From NCBI GenBank assembly GCA_944362545.1, contig CALVTJ010000002.1, positions 120,317 through 184,316 of the forward strand: a DNA stretch of 64,000 nucleotides. Direction: 5' to 3'. The notes under the pieces were generated by a model. That model saw only the letters and a program-made list of their open reading frames with translations, searched no databases and was not told where the DNA came from. The position numbers and the translations under genes are program-made. This stretch comes from an uncultured Clostridia bacterium (GTDB lineage: Bacteria > Bacillota > Clostridia > Christensenellales > UBA1242). Every line of letters starts with the position of its first letter. Position 1 is the stretch's first letter. Positions 1 through 7,229 of this stretch are shown one piece after another.

Positions 1-390
1 TCACAGGAAGAACGCATCATTTTCTATAACAGAATCAGCAACATTTCCTCTGAAAAAGAATATGACCAAGTGGTCAAACAACTTCAAGATAGCAATGGTG
101 ACCTGCCAAAAGAAGTGGAAAATTTGTGTAAAGTGGCACTGCTCAAAAATCTTGCCGGAAACTTTAACATCAAAAAAATTCGCATAAACAGTGCCGAATG
201 TGAGATTTACTTTTACAAAAGCGAGGAAATCATTGACAAAAGATTGTCGAATGTTGGCAAATTTTATGATACCTGTTTAAAATTTGAGGACTTGCCTATT
301 CTAATGGTAAACACAAAAGGAAAGGTCGTCGACAAAGTCAATTTGCTTATAGAAATGTTCACAAAAGCACTTGCAGAGAAAAAAGATTGA
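1..390 (+). CDS. mfd: Transcription-repair coupling factor Mfd, C-terminal end (partial)
   Basis: The reading frame is open from base 1 and ends at TGA 388-390, so only the last 129 residues are present and the start lies outside the window. The sequence (EERIIFYNRIS, then a stretch with PKEVENLCKVALLKNLA) matches what is known of the C-terminal TRCF domain of Mfd, the part that masks UvrA contact until Mfd is bound to stalled RNA polymerase. Mfd is a cytoplasmic translocase that removes stalled polymerase and recruits UvrA. The helicase motifs are not visible here. The following gene is a PrsA-like lipoprotein, a common neighbour of mfd in Clostridia, which supports the call. The internal ATG at 70 is not the true start. 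Confidence 0.85.
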   Translation, partial: SQEERIIFYNRISNISSEKEYDQVVKQLQDSNGDLPKEVENLCKVALLKNLAGNFNIKKIRINSAECEIYFYKSEEIIDKRLSNVGKFYDTCLKFEDLPILMVNTKGKVVDKVNLLIEMFTKALAEKKD

Positions 391-513
391 GAAAACTGCT
401 TGCATTTGCTTGAAATTTGTCGGCTTTTAGTTTATAATAACAAAGTTAATATACAGCATTGTGCGAAAATTTGGTTGAAAAGACTTTTGCACAAAGATTA
501 CTTGGAGAGAAAT

Positions 514-2373
514 GTGAAAAACAAAATTTTATCAATTTTTATGATGCTGATTATGTGCTTTTCAGTCTTTGCGGGCTGTTCTTTGGTCACGCGCAATGAC
601 AAGGCATATTATGATGCAGTTGTCGGACAGATTACTTACACCACAGGTGAAACAGAAACAATCTCAAAACAGAATTTGATTTCTGCCTACAACAGTTATG
701 GATACAACTATGTTGACAATTATAACATGACAAGACAAGAAGCATTTTTGACAACACTTGACACCATCATTGACAACAGATTGACCATAAAAGCAGTGGA
801 AAATTATTATGAAGAGCATCTAGAAGAAGGCGAAATGCTCAACGGCAATGAAACCACATATATTTGGGATCAAACATATGATGCTCTCTATTCAAATTTG
901 CATGACTACTTAAATGAAGTGCTTGGTATCGAAAGCAATGATGACAGCGCAACTGAAAGCGACAGTGACAGTTCGGTTTACACACCATATGAACAACAGG
1001 CCTACCTTGATGAACATTTAGTTATCCATAAGAGACAATCGGCAACAACGATTAGAGAGACTTACAAAGGTAGACAGGTTGATGGTGTTTATGTTGATTA
1101 TGATTATGTCGACGAAACAACAGGAGAACAACCTTTCAAAGCTGCCCTCTATGACAAGATCGCTTCACTCTTTGAAGGGAATGATGAAGATGCAAGAAAT
1201 TGGCGTGATGCTTTTGGCAGATATATATCTGACATCAAAGCAAATTATGGATATGAAAACCTTTCTTCAAACAGAGAATGGTTTGATTATGAAATGGACA
1301 GGGTTTACAGCATTTTGAAAGACAACTATCTCATTGAAAAATATTCTGTAATTTACAACAGAACATTGCATCAAGATGCCGACATCTCAAACGTGACAGT
1401 AAAGGATATTTTGAGCCTTTATTCTTCAAAGGTTAGAGCAGATTATGCAACATATCAAGTTGCAAACAACACCAGCGATTTTGCAAGTTCCATTCTTTCA
1501 GATGTTGGAAACATGGATTATATCATGACAGGCAGTGAAGTGGCAAATTACTTCTATGTTGGATATATCAAAGTGGACATGACAGCAGAACAGCAGGCAC
1601 AACTTTCAAATCTTGAAACTGCTCGTGCAAACAATTACATTGACTATGATGAATATGAGAAATCAGTCAACGGAATCTACAAACAAATCAAAACATCCAC
1701 AGACAATCTTTCGCCGGAGAGTTTGCTTTCACGCGTGAAGGAAGATGTGGAAAAATATAGATATTTGACAGTTGATAATTTGACAGAGGAACAAAAAGAA
1801 GAAGCACAAGCAGAAGGTGTCACACTTGAAACATATGTGGCAAATGCGAACAAAGCAATTGCTTATCAACGAGCATATGCATTTAGACCTTATATGTATA
1901 AATATAGTGATGATGACACATTGAAGAATGCCGACTACAACGCAGTTTTTGGTGTGACAAATGATGGACAAGTGCTTGCACAAGACAGTTTCATGGCCGA
2001 CAGTGCAGTGCCGGAGGACCTTGCAAATGCTATTTTGAATTTGTATAACAATGGCGATGCACAAGTTGGTGACATGACCGAATTTGTGAGAACTGATGAT
2101 GGAGTGTATATGTTCTTCTATGCAGGTGCGATTGAAAACCTGTTTTCAGGCATTGACAAAGATTTTGATGTTTCAAAAAATTCTGAAGCAATTCAAATTC
2201 TCACTTCCACAAGGACAAACATCTTTTCAAACAAGACACTTTTTGATGCTTTGTATGAAGAATGTGTCAGCGACAGATTTTATATCTTCCAAAACATGAA
2301 CATCAACAATTTGAGAACAAACATGACCACAAGGATTGTGGCAATTGAAAACAACATTGAAGATTTGTATTGA
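514..2373 (+). CDS. PrsA/SurA-like foldase lipoprotein
   Basis: I place the start at GTG 514, preceded by GGAGAG at 504-509. This gives a 619-residue protein beginning VKNKILSIF with a hydrophobic stretch and a lipobox (VFAGC), so it should be lipid-anchored outside the membrane. The longer frame from 400 would put 38 residues ahead of the signal peptide. After the cysteine comes a region like the SurA/PrsA N-terminal chaperone domain (ISKQNLISAYNSYGYNY, then a helix with TTLDTIIDNRLT). Near the end a segment with SAVPEDLANAILNL and VGDMTEFVRTDDGVYMF resembles the closing part of parvulin-type foldases. I cannot see a convincing complete PPIase active site, so the role is more likely chaperone than isomerase. 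Position after mfd matches prsA-like genes in Clostridia. A terminator follows at 2394. Confidence 0.7.
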   Translation: MKNKILSIFMMLIMCFSVFAGCSLVTRNDKAYYDAVVGQITYTTGETETISKQNLISAYNSYGYNYVDNYNMTRQEAFLTTLDTIIDNRLTIKAVENYYEEHLEEGEMLNGNETTYIWDQTYDALYSNLHDYLNEVLGIESNDDSATESDSDSSVYTPYEQQAYLDEHLVIHKRQSATTIRETYKGRQVDGVYVDYDYVDETTGEQPFKAALYDKIASLFEGNDEDARNWRDAFGRYISDIKANYGYENLSSNREWFDYEMDRVYSILKDNYLIEKYSVIYNRTLHQDADISNVTVKDILSLYSSKVRADYATYQVANNTSDFASSILSDVGNMDYIMTGSEVANYFYVGYIKVDMTAEQQAQLSNLETARANNYIDYDEYEKSVNGIYKQIKTSTDNLSPESLLSRVKEDVEKYRYLTVDNLTEEQKEEAQAEGVTLETYVANANKAIAYQRAYAFRPYMYKYSDDDTLKNADYNAVFGVTNDGQVLAQDSFMADSAVPEDLANAILNLYNNGDAQVGDMTEFVRTDDGVYMFFYAGAIENLFSGIDKDFDVSKNSEAIQILTSTRTNIFSNKTLFDALYEECVSDRFYIFQNMNINNLRTNMTTRIVAIENNIEDLY

Positions 2374-2393
2374 TTTTGAATAAATAAGTTTGA

Positions 2394-2431
2394 AACGACT
2401 CTTGTTTAAATTGACAAGGGGCGTTTTTTTT
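2394..2431 (+). terminator. Rho-independent terminator after the PrsA-like gene
   Basis: ACGACTCTTGT (2395-2405) pairs with ACAAGGGGCGT (2414-2424) with one mismatch and one G-U pair. A run of eight T follows. Its 3' half overlaps the -35 box of the next promoter. Confidence 0.75.
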
Positions 2432-2439
2432 GATAAAAT
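2411..2439 (+). promoter_or_regulatory. Sigma-A type promoter of the flippase-like gene, leaderless
   Basis: TTGACA (2411-2416), a 17-bp spacer and TAAAAT (2434-2439). Only 8 bp separate the -10 box from the ATG at 2448 and there is no Shine-Dalgarno, so transcription should begin at or next to the start codon. Confidence 0.7.
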
Positions 2440-2447
2440 TAAATGTA

Positions 2448-3821
2448 ATGGGCGAGAATAAAAATCTGGTTGAGGAAAAAGAAAAAACGAAGCAAAATTT
2501 TGATGTGATGACAGAAAATGCTGAAACGACAGGTAAGCAAAATTTTTTTTCTCGCATAAAAAACAAATATAAAGAAAAACAGTTGGCAAGGTTGCAGAAA
2601 GAACAACTTTCCGCTGAAGAAAACAAAAAAGTTGAAGAAAAACTTGAAGAGGCAACCAAAGAAGTCAACGACAAGTCAAATGCAAAGAAAAAGAAAATTT
2701 TAAACATCTTTTACTTTGTCTTTAACATTGTGCTTGTCGTGGGGATTTTGATTTGGAATGTCTTCACAACTGATGATTTTACACCACTTCGTTTGATTGA
2801 CATAAACTTTTTGAACATCTTTCTTGTTTTATTGTTGTTGGCTGGTGTTGTTTTTGTTGATGTTTTCACAATACATCGAATGATTTACCGCAAGACTTTG
2901 CGTTCTCGTTGGGCATTATCTTATAAGGGACTTGGAATTTTGAGATATTATGATGCCATCATTCCAATGTCAGGTGGCGGTCAGGCATTTTTGGCAACAT
3001 ATCTCAATTCACGCGATGTGCCGGCATCCCCGGCATTGTCCATCCCTATGGGAAAACTTGTTTTTCAACAAATTGCATGGATAATTGTCACATTTGTCTG
3101 CTTGGTTTTGTCATTCATAAATGGCACTTCACAAACCTTTGTGTCGGTGGCAAGTATCATCGGTTTTGTGTTGGCATTTGTTGCTGTGGCATTCATCATG
3201 TTTGTTTCATTGTCGAAAAAACTTGGTCAAAAATTGGTGTCATGGGGCATCAAATTGCTTGTAAAAATGCACATTCTCAAGGATTATGACAAATATTATG
3301 ACAAGGTCATGAACTTTGTCAGTGATTATCAAAACATCATGAAGGAATACAGCCACGCAAAGGGCGAAGTTATTTTGCAGATTTCCGTTCATATTGTGCG
3401 CTATATTCTCATGTATTCCATTCCTTACTTCATTTATCTTTGCTTCCCATATCAGGGTGGCGCTATCGGCAATTATGGGGATTTCTTCATCTACGCTGCC
3501 TTGATTGAATTGGCATCAAGTTTCATCCCATTGCCAGGCGGAACCGGCATGAATGAAATTACATTTGCTGCATTGTTTAATGACTATCTAGGTGGCTACA
3601 CATTTTGGGCAATGCTCATGTGGAGATTTTGCTCATACTATTTCGACTTAATTCAGGGCATTGGTGTCATCATTTATGACACGGTCTACGGAAACAGAAA
3701 GTATCGTTGGGTAAAGAAAAAATTTGCTTTGCAGGAAGAGAGTCAAGAATTTAGAAAAATGCAGATTGAATCTTTTAGACAAGAGCGCAATAAACGCAGA
3801 AAAAAACAGAAAAAGGTTTGA
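2448..3821 (+). CDS. UPF0104 / flippase-like integral membrane protein
   Basis: 457 residues from ATG 2448 (a TTG six codons upstream is possible but lies inside the promoter). The first ~80 residues are charged, lysine/glutamate-rich and cytoplasmic. The rest has several hydrophobic segments, with the family-typical block DAIIPMSGGGQAFLATYL and, further on, FIPLPGGTGMNEITFAALF. These match the lysylphosphatidylglycerol synthase transmembrane region family (UPF0104, flippase-like domain), whose members move lipid-linked substrates across the membrane. There is no C-terminal aminoacyl-transferase domain, so this is the stand-alone membrane form and not a full MprF. The substrate cannot be told from the sequence. 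The C-terminal tail is basic (KRRKKQKKV). Confidence 0.8.
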   Translation: MGENKNLVEEKEKTKQNFDVMTENAETTGKQNFFSRIKNKYKEKQLARLQKEQLSAEENKKVEEKLEEATKEVNDKSNAKKKKILNIFYFVFNIVLVVGILIWNVFTTDDFTPLRLIDINFLNIFLVLLLLAGVVFVDVFTIHRMIYRKTLRSRWALSYKGLGILRYYDAIIPMSGGGQAFLATYLNSRDVPASPALSIPMGKLVFQQIAWIIVTFVCLVLSFINGTSQTFVSVASIIGFVLAFVAVAFIMFVSLSKKLGQKLVSWGIKLLVKMHILKDYDKYYDKVMNFVSDYQNIMKEYSHAKGEVILQISVHIVRYILMYSIPYFIYLCFPYQGGAIGNYGDFFIYAALIELASSFIPLPGGTGMNEITFAALFNDYLGGYTFWAMLMWRFCSYYFDLIQGIGVIIYDTVYGNRKYRWVKKKFALQEESQEFRKMQIESFRQERNKRRKKQKKV

Positions 3822-3861
3822 TTTTGGTATAATAACAGCAGGAAAGTTCAAAACTATAGAC

Positions 3862-4395
3862 ATGAAAAAGAGTAGTATAGGTTGGCTTTTTGCTGTTATT
3901 ATTTTATCTGTTCTGCTAGTTTTGTCACTAATTTTGGGTTTTAGCGGATTTTTCTTTTCGGTTTCTTATTTAAATTCAAATTCAGAATTGACTGTTGGTG
4001 ACAACTTTTCTATTGCTGTCAAACCAAATGAAGCAAGTGTGACATCTTTCACTTTTGGTGGAGCGTATTTGCCGGGCGAGAGAATACCACAAGTAGTGCA
4101 AATAAATGCGCAGAATTTGAATTCTGATGTCAAAGTGCGTGTGAAAGCAAAAATTTTCGGAGTGGATGATGACACAGAATTTGATTTTGTCACCAGTGAA
4201 CATTTTGACAGGGCGGAAGATGGCTATTTTTATTATGATGATGTTTTGCTTGGTGGCAACAAAATCACATTTTGCACAGATATTGTTGTGCCAAGTGACA
4301 GCAATTTGGTTAGCAAAGAGAAGTATATTTTGACTTTTGTTGTTGAAACTCTTGAAACACAATTTGATGTGGATGAAATTTGGAATATTGCATGA
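3862..4395 (+). CDS. Membrane-anchored extracellular protein, unknown function
   Basis: 177 residues from ATG 3862 (MKKSSIGWLF). An upstream extension to 3724 would run through the end of the preceding gene. One N-terminal hydrophobic segment (about residues 7-30) is followed by an extracellular domain rich in beta-type sequence. The segment GERIPQVVQINAQNLNSDVK followed by VRVKAKIFG recalls the beta-sandwich of camelysin/TasA-like or Ig-like proteins, but the similarity is only stylistic. An extended -10 promoter (TGGTATAAT, 3825-3833) lies just after the stop of the previous gene. It gives a short leader with only a weak AGGAAAG site. No catalytic motif is visible. Confidence 0.6.
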   Translation: MKKSSIGWLFAVIILSVLLVLSLILGFSGFFFSVSYLNSNSELTVGDNFSIAVKPNEASVTSFTFGGAYLPGERIPQVVQINAQNLNSDVKVRVKAKIFGVDDDTEFDFVTSEHFDRAEDGYFYYDDVLLGGNKITFCTDIVVPSDSNLVSKEKYILTFVVETLETQFDVDEIWNIA

Positions 4396-4410
4396 TAATT
4401 GTCAAAATTG

Positions 4411-4440
4411 TTGGACTTTTGTGGTAAGATAAGATAAAAT
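4411..4440 (+). promoter_or_regulatory. Probable promoter of the proline-rich membrane protein gene
   Basis: TTGGAC (4411-4416), an 18-bp spacer and TAAAAT (4435-4440), upstream of the AAGGAG site at 4458-4463. Confidence 0.45.
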
Positions 4441-4470
4441 AGAAATGTAAGTATTTCAAGGAGTTTGAAA

Positions 4471-4830
4471 ATGGATGAAGAAAAGAAAATTGTTATGCCG
4501 CCCCCACCAAAGGAATTGAAAAATATGCCACCACCTCCACCACCGCATCAAACACAGGTGCAGGCACAGACAAACACATCTACAATTGAGCAAAATGTCA
4601 CACAAACAACATCCAATAATGTGACAGAAAACAAAGTAGAAAACACACAGAATGTTCAAAAAAGTGATGATGTAGAGCAAAAAATTGAGAAAAACAGTGA
4701 AAAGAAACCTGAAAAAATAAAACATAAAGCCAGTGGAGGTATTAAGACAGCGCTTTATTGGATAGGTTTCTTTGTGGCTTTGGGTGCTCTTGCTGTGGTG
4801 ATTTATCTTTTGATTGCAGATATAGCATAA
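4471..4830 (+). CDS. Small proline-rich protein with C-terminal membrane anchor
   Basis: 119 residues from ATG 4471, chosen because AAGGAG at 4458-4463 is 7 nt upstream. The N-terminal part is proline-rich (MPPPPKELKNMPPPPPPHQ). A middle region rich in Q, N, T, E and K looks disordered. A basic stretch (KIKHKASGG) precedes a single hydrophobic segment of about 23 residues at the extreme C-terminus. This is the layout of a tail-anchored or type II membrane protein with a cytoplasmic disordered arm. I do not recognise a family. Proline-rich arms of this kind often tether partner proteins, but the partner is unknown. A strong terminator follows at 4875. Confidence 0.6.
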   Translation: MDEEKKIVMPPPPKELKNMPPPPPPHQTQVQAQTNTSTIEQNVTQTTSNNVTENKVENTQNVQKSDDVEQKIEKNSEKKPEKIKHKASGGIKTALYWIGFFVALGALAVVIYLLIADIA

Positions 4831-4874
4831 GCATATAAAATTTTGAAAAAATGGACATTAAAAAATTTGATTTG

Positions 4875-4902
4875 AAGAAACGCATTGGCGTTTCTTTTTT
4901 TT
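4875..4902 (+). terminator. Rho-independent terminator after the proline-rich gene
   Basis: AAGAAACGC (4875-4883) pairs perfectly with GCGTTTCTT (4888-4896) around the loop ATTG, followed by T. It sits inside the N-terminal extension of the next reading frame and argues against a start at 4851. Confidence 0.85.
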
Positions 4903-4937
4903 GTTTAAGTTTTGCATTTTTTGTCAATAGTTTTTTC

Positions 4938-5405
4938 GTGAAAAAACTCGTGATTTTTATTTTGATATTATGTTGTCTGTGTGGAACGATGTTTGTGAAA
5001 ACACAAACCAATCCACTTTTTTTGCATAAAGATGTTGAAAGTGTTTGTTTTGTTTCGGCGACAAATTATGAAAAGGAAAACTTGGATGTTGAGTCGGTGG
5101 CGTGCGGAGGTGTGTTTTTTAATTATTGTTCGCTCTCCACTGCAAGACAAAATCTTCAAAAATTGAAAAAAAATGCAACAGGTATTCAATTTTATCTAGC
5201 TGATTCCGATATTATTGACCTTCTAGGAGAACTTAAATGTCAAAACATTACCGAAAGCCAATTTGATAATATCTGTCTTTACAGTGGGTATTCGCCATTC
5301 TGTCAATCTGCCGTTTTTGTTGATGGAAAGAAGACAAATGTGCAAATTGCTGTGTCAAATGATGAGATTGTGATAGGTTTTCCGGTTATTTTGACAGGTT
5401 ATTAA
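4938..5405 (+). CDS. Secreted or membrane-anchored protein, possibly YwmB-like
   Basis: The open frame begins at ATG 4851, but a terminator hairpin occupies 4875-4902. I prefer GTG 4938 (VKKLVIFILILCCLCG), which gives 155 residues with an N-terminal hydrophobic signal or anchor. No good Shine-Dalgarno precedes it, so the start is uncertain. The C-terminus (YSGYSPFCQSAVFVDGKK, then NVQIAVSNDEIVIGFPVIL) resembles the end of the YwmB family as I remember it. In B. subtilis ywmB lies upstream of spoIIQ and spoIIID in the same order as here, from memory, which adds weight. YwmB itself has no well established function. Otherwise this is a hypothetical secreted protein. Confidence 0.5.
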   Translation: MKKLVIFILILCCLCGTMFVKTQTNPLFLHKDVESVCFVSATNYEKENLDVESVACGGVFFNYCSLSTARQNLQKLKKNATGIQFYLADSDIIDLLGELKCQNITESQFDNICLYSGYSPFCQSAVFVDGKKTNVQIAVSNDEIVIGFPVILTGY

Positions 5406-5472
5406 AAAAAATTGAAATTTTATGTTTAATTTCATTTTTTGTGGCAATGATTGTTGCATGGAGGGGAGGAAA

Positions 5473-6030
5473 ATGGAAATCAAACAAGAAGGAAAATTCA
5501 AAACTTTATTCAAAAGATATGGAATTTTGTGCATTGCGTGTGTGTTTGCACTCGTGGTGGCTTTGGGTGTCGCACTTGGAGTTCAGGGTGCAAGACAGGT
5601 CTCTGTCACACCGGCAGATTTTGGTTTGCCAATGCAAAATGCCACAGTGGTCAAAGACTATGCGGATGACAGACTGCAACTCAATGAAAGTCTCAACAGA
5701 TGGGAGATTCATCTTGCGGTTGACATGACATCAGACGACAATGCGGTCTTTTCCGTGCTTGATGGTGTTGTTGACTCAGTTGAATCAAACTCACTTGATG
5801 GCTGTGTTGTGACTATTACCCATGGGGATGGTTTTACCAGTATCTATTCTTCACTTGGAGAAGATGTTTTGGTGAAAGCGGGGGACAGGGTGACAAAAGG
5901 TCAACAAATTGGCACTGCTTCTGCTGATGCAACGAACGAGTCTGTTGATGGGGCACATCTTCACTTTGTTTTGATGCAAAACGGTGTGGAAGTTGACCCG
6001 AACATCTATCTCGATTTGCAAAACAAATAA
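5473..6030 (+). CDS. spoIIQ: SpoIIQ-like M23/LytM-fold membrane protein
   Basis: 185 residues from ATG 5473, with GGGAGG just upstream (5463-5468). Residues ~14-38 form one membrane segment. The remainder is a LytM/M23 fold on the outside of the membrane. Visible motifs are HLAVD (first His and Asp of the zinc site) and AHLHF. The position that normally reads YxHL reads IYSSL, so one catalytic His is missing, as in B. subtilis SpoIIQ. SpoIIQ is the forespore half of the SpoIIQ-SpoIIIAH channel between mother cell and forespore. A generic M23 protein is possible, but the missing His, the single N-terminal anchor and the nearby spoIIID point to SpoIIQ. The protein may be inactive as a peptidase. 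Confidence 0.65.
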   Translation: MEIKQEGKFKTLFKRYGILCIACVFALVVALGVALGVQGARQVSVTPADFGLPMQNATVVKDYADDRLQLNESLNRWEIHLAVDMTSDDNAVFSVLDGVVDSVESNSLDGCVVTITHGDGFTSIYSSLGEDVLVKAGDRVTKGQQIGTASADATNESVDGAHLHFVLMQNGVEVDPNIYLDLQNK

Positions 6031-6048
6031 TCAATTCTGTGATTTTAG

Positions 6049-6077
6049 TTGATTTTCCGCATGATTTTGTGATAATA
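6049..6077 (+). promoter_or_regulatory. Probable acpP promoter
   Basis: TTGATT (6049-6054) with GATAAT (6071-6076) or TAATAT (6073-6078) at 16-18 bp spacing, immediately upstream of the acpP ribosome binding site. Confidence 0.5.
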
Positions 6078-6096
6078 TAAATATGTGGAGGTTGAC

Positions 6097-6327
6097 ATGG
6101 TTATTGACAAGGTAAAAGAATTGGTTGCAGAACAACTTGGAATTGATGTAAACACAATCAAACCTGAATCAAATATAATTGAAGATTTGGGGGCGGACTC
6201 TTTGGATGTTATTGAAATGTTGATGACATTGGAAGAAGAGTATGGCATTACAATTCCAGATGAAAAAATCAACCAAATCAAAACAATTGGTCAAATTGTA
6301 GAATTGATTGAAGAATGTCAAAAATAA
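6097..6327 (+). CDS. acpP: Acyl carrier protein
   Basis: 76 residues from ATG 6097. GGAGG at 6087-6091 is 5 nt upstream, which favours this start over the GTG at 6085. The four-helix ACP pattern is complete, with the DSL phosphopantetheine attachment motif (LGADSLDVIEML), an acidic second helix and a C-terminal region QIKTIGQIVELIEE. The serine of DSL carries the 4'-phosphopantetheine arm that holds growing acyl chains in type II fatty-acid synthesis in the cytoplasm. No other fatty-acid gene is adjacent. It appears monocistronic, between its own promoter and a strong terminator at 6364. Confidence 0.95.
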   Translation: MVIDKVKELVAEQLGIDVNTIKPESNIIEDLGADSLDVIEMLMTLEEEYGITIPDEKINQIKTIGQIVELIEECQK

Positions 6328-6363
6328 AAAATATTCAGGGCGCAAAATGCTTTGGCTTTTGTG

Positions 6364-6395
6364 AAAATAGCGACAACTCTGTCGCTATTTTTTTT
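6364..6395 (+). terminator. Rho-independent terminator after acpP
   Basis: AAAATAGCGACA (6364-6375) and TGTCGCTATTTT (6380-6391) form a perfect 12-bp stem with loop ACTC and continue into T. Confidence 0.9.
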
Positions 6396-6507
6396 GTTTA
6401 AAATTTGATGTTGTGATACTAAATTTTCATGGTTGATTTACATAATTTTGAATTTTAAAAAGTTTAATTAAGAAGAAGGAATGATGGATGGCTTTTGCAT
6501 TTTATCT

Positions 6508-6564
6508 TTCGACAATTTTTGTCATAATGTGACAAATTTTCTCATAAGAATTATTGTGACAATT
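6508..6564 (+). promoter_or_regulatory. Inverted repeat and GACAAT boxes upstream of spoIIID
   Basis: TTTGTCA (6518-6524) and TGACAAA (6530-6536) form a perfect inverted repeat around TAATG. Single boxes TTCGACAATT (6508-6517) and TGTGACAATT (6555-6564) flank it. CATAATGT (6523-6530) fits the CATAnnnT -10 element of sigma-E promoters, but I see no good -35. The boxes resemble the ACA-centred SpoIIID target, so self-control is possible. Confidence 0.4.
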
Positions 6565-6598
6565 CTATTGGAATTATCAAATTTTTATGGGAGGAGAG

Positions 6599-6859
6599 AT
6601 GAAACCTTATATCAAAGAGCGAACGCTGGAAGTTGCCAGACATATTTCGCAAACACAAGACACCATAAGAAAAACTGCCAAGATTTTTGGACTGAGCAAA
6701 AGCACTGTTCACAATGACCTTTCAAAGAGATTAAAAAAAGTGGATGAAAAGATGTATGAAGATGTGCAAAAGATTTTGGATAACAATTTTGCGGAGAAAC
6801 ATATCCGTGGTGGAATGTCTACAAAACGCAAATATGAACAAAAAGAAAGAGAGTTGTAA
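6599..6859 (+). CDS. spoIIID: Sporulation transcription factor SpoIIID
   Basis: 86 residues from ATG 6599, 2 nt after GGGAGGAG (6589-6596); ATG 6587 is possible but would contain that site. The N-terminus MKPYIKERTLEVARHI, the helix-turn-helix TIRKTAKIFGLSKSTVHNDL and the basic tail with AEKHIRGGMSTKRKYE closely match SpoIIID. SpoIIID is a small mother-cell DNA-binding protein that activates and represses genes of the sigma-E regulon. The upstream inverted repeat and GACAAT boxes could be its own sites. In B. subtilis spoIIID is in the same neighbourhood as ywmB and spoIIQ. A T-rich terminator follows. Confidence 0.92.
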   Translation: MKPYIKERTLEVARHISQTQDTIRKTAKIFGLSKSTVHNDLSKRLKKVDEKMYEDVQKILDNNFAEKHIRGGMSTKRKYEQKEREL

Positions 6860-7148
6860 AAATTTTGAAAAAATAAAAATCTCAAAAAAAATGAATAAAA
6901 AATGCAAAAAATCTTAAAAAAATTGATTTTTTCGCATTTTTTTGTTAATTTTTTATATTTTTTTTAATTTTTTATTGATTTTTTGACAAATAAATATATC
7001 AAATTTTTCTTTGCTTTTTCTTTCAAAACCGATAAATCTTTGAAAAAATATTTTAAAAAATTGTCTAAAACATTTTTTAATTATTTTTTGTATTTTTTAT
7101 TTTCGAAAATAAATATTTTGTTTTTTCATAAATTTTTTTGTCATTTTT

Positions 7149-7178
7149 TTGACTTTATGTGCGCGTTTTATTTATAAT
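7149..7178 (+). promoter_or_regulatory. Promoter of the giant lipoprotein gene
   Basis: TTGACT (7149-7154), an 18-bp spacer and TATAAT (7173-7178). The predicted mRNA start is near 7185. Confidence 0.7.
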
Positions 7179-7194
7179 ATTATATATATAAAAG

Positions 7195-7209
7195 TCTGCA
7201 TATTGCAGA
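7195..7209 (+). promoter_or_regulatory. 5' hairpin and strong RBS in the leader of the giant gene
   Basis: TCTGCA-TAT-TGCAGA (7195-7209) is a perfect hairpin about 10 nt from the predicted 5' end of the message. AAGGAGG (7219-7225) then lies 4 nt before ATG 7230. A hairpin this close to the 5' end could protect a very long mRNA from decay. Confidence 0.5.
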
Positions 7210-7229
7210 TATTAACCTAAGGAGGAAAC

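Larger units (their letters stand above)
6860..7229 (+). other. Extremely AT-rich intergenic region before the giant lipoprotein gene
   Basis: 370 bases with no credible gene. It begins with a long hairpin and T-run that should terminate spoIIID (AAAAATGC and AAAAATC at ~6897-6913 against GATTTTTT and GCATTTTT at ~6925-6941). It continues as A/T tracts to about 7145 and ends with the promoter, 5' hairpin and ribosome binding site of the giant gene. The A/T tracts could bend DNA or attract nucleoid proteins; nothing more specific is visible. Confidence 0.6.

Noticed and set aside
400-513. 38-residue extension of the PrsA-like protein
   Set aside because: It would bury the lipoprotein signal peptide; GTG 514 has GGAGAG upstream and puts the signal at the N-terminus.
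4851-4937. N-terminal extension of the YwmB-like frame from ATG 4851
   Set aside because: A perfect terminator hairpin with T-run lies at 4875-4902, inside this extension, and serves the upstream gene.
6983-7177. 64-residue frame rich in F and K in the AT-rich region before the giant gene
   Set aside because: Composition follows directly from T/A tracts, there is no ribosome binding site, and the frame overlaps the promoter of the giant gene.
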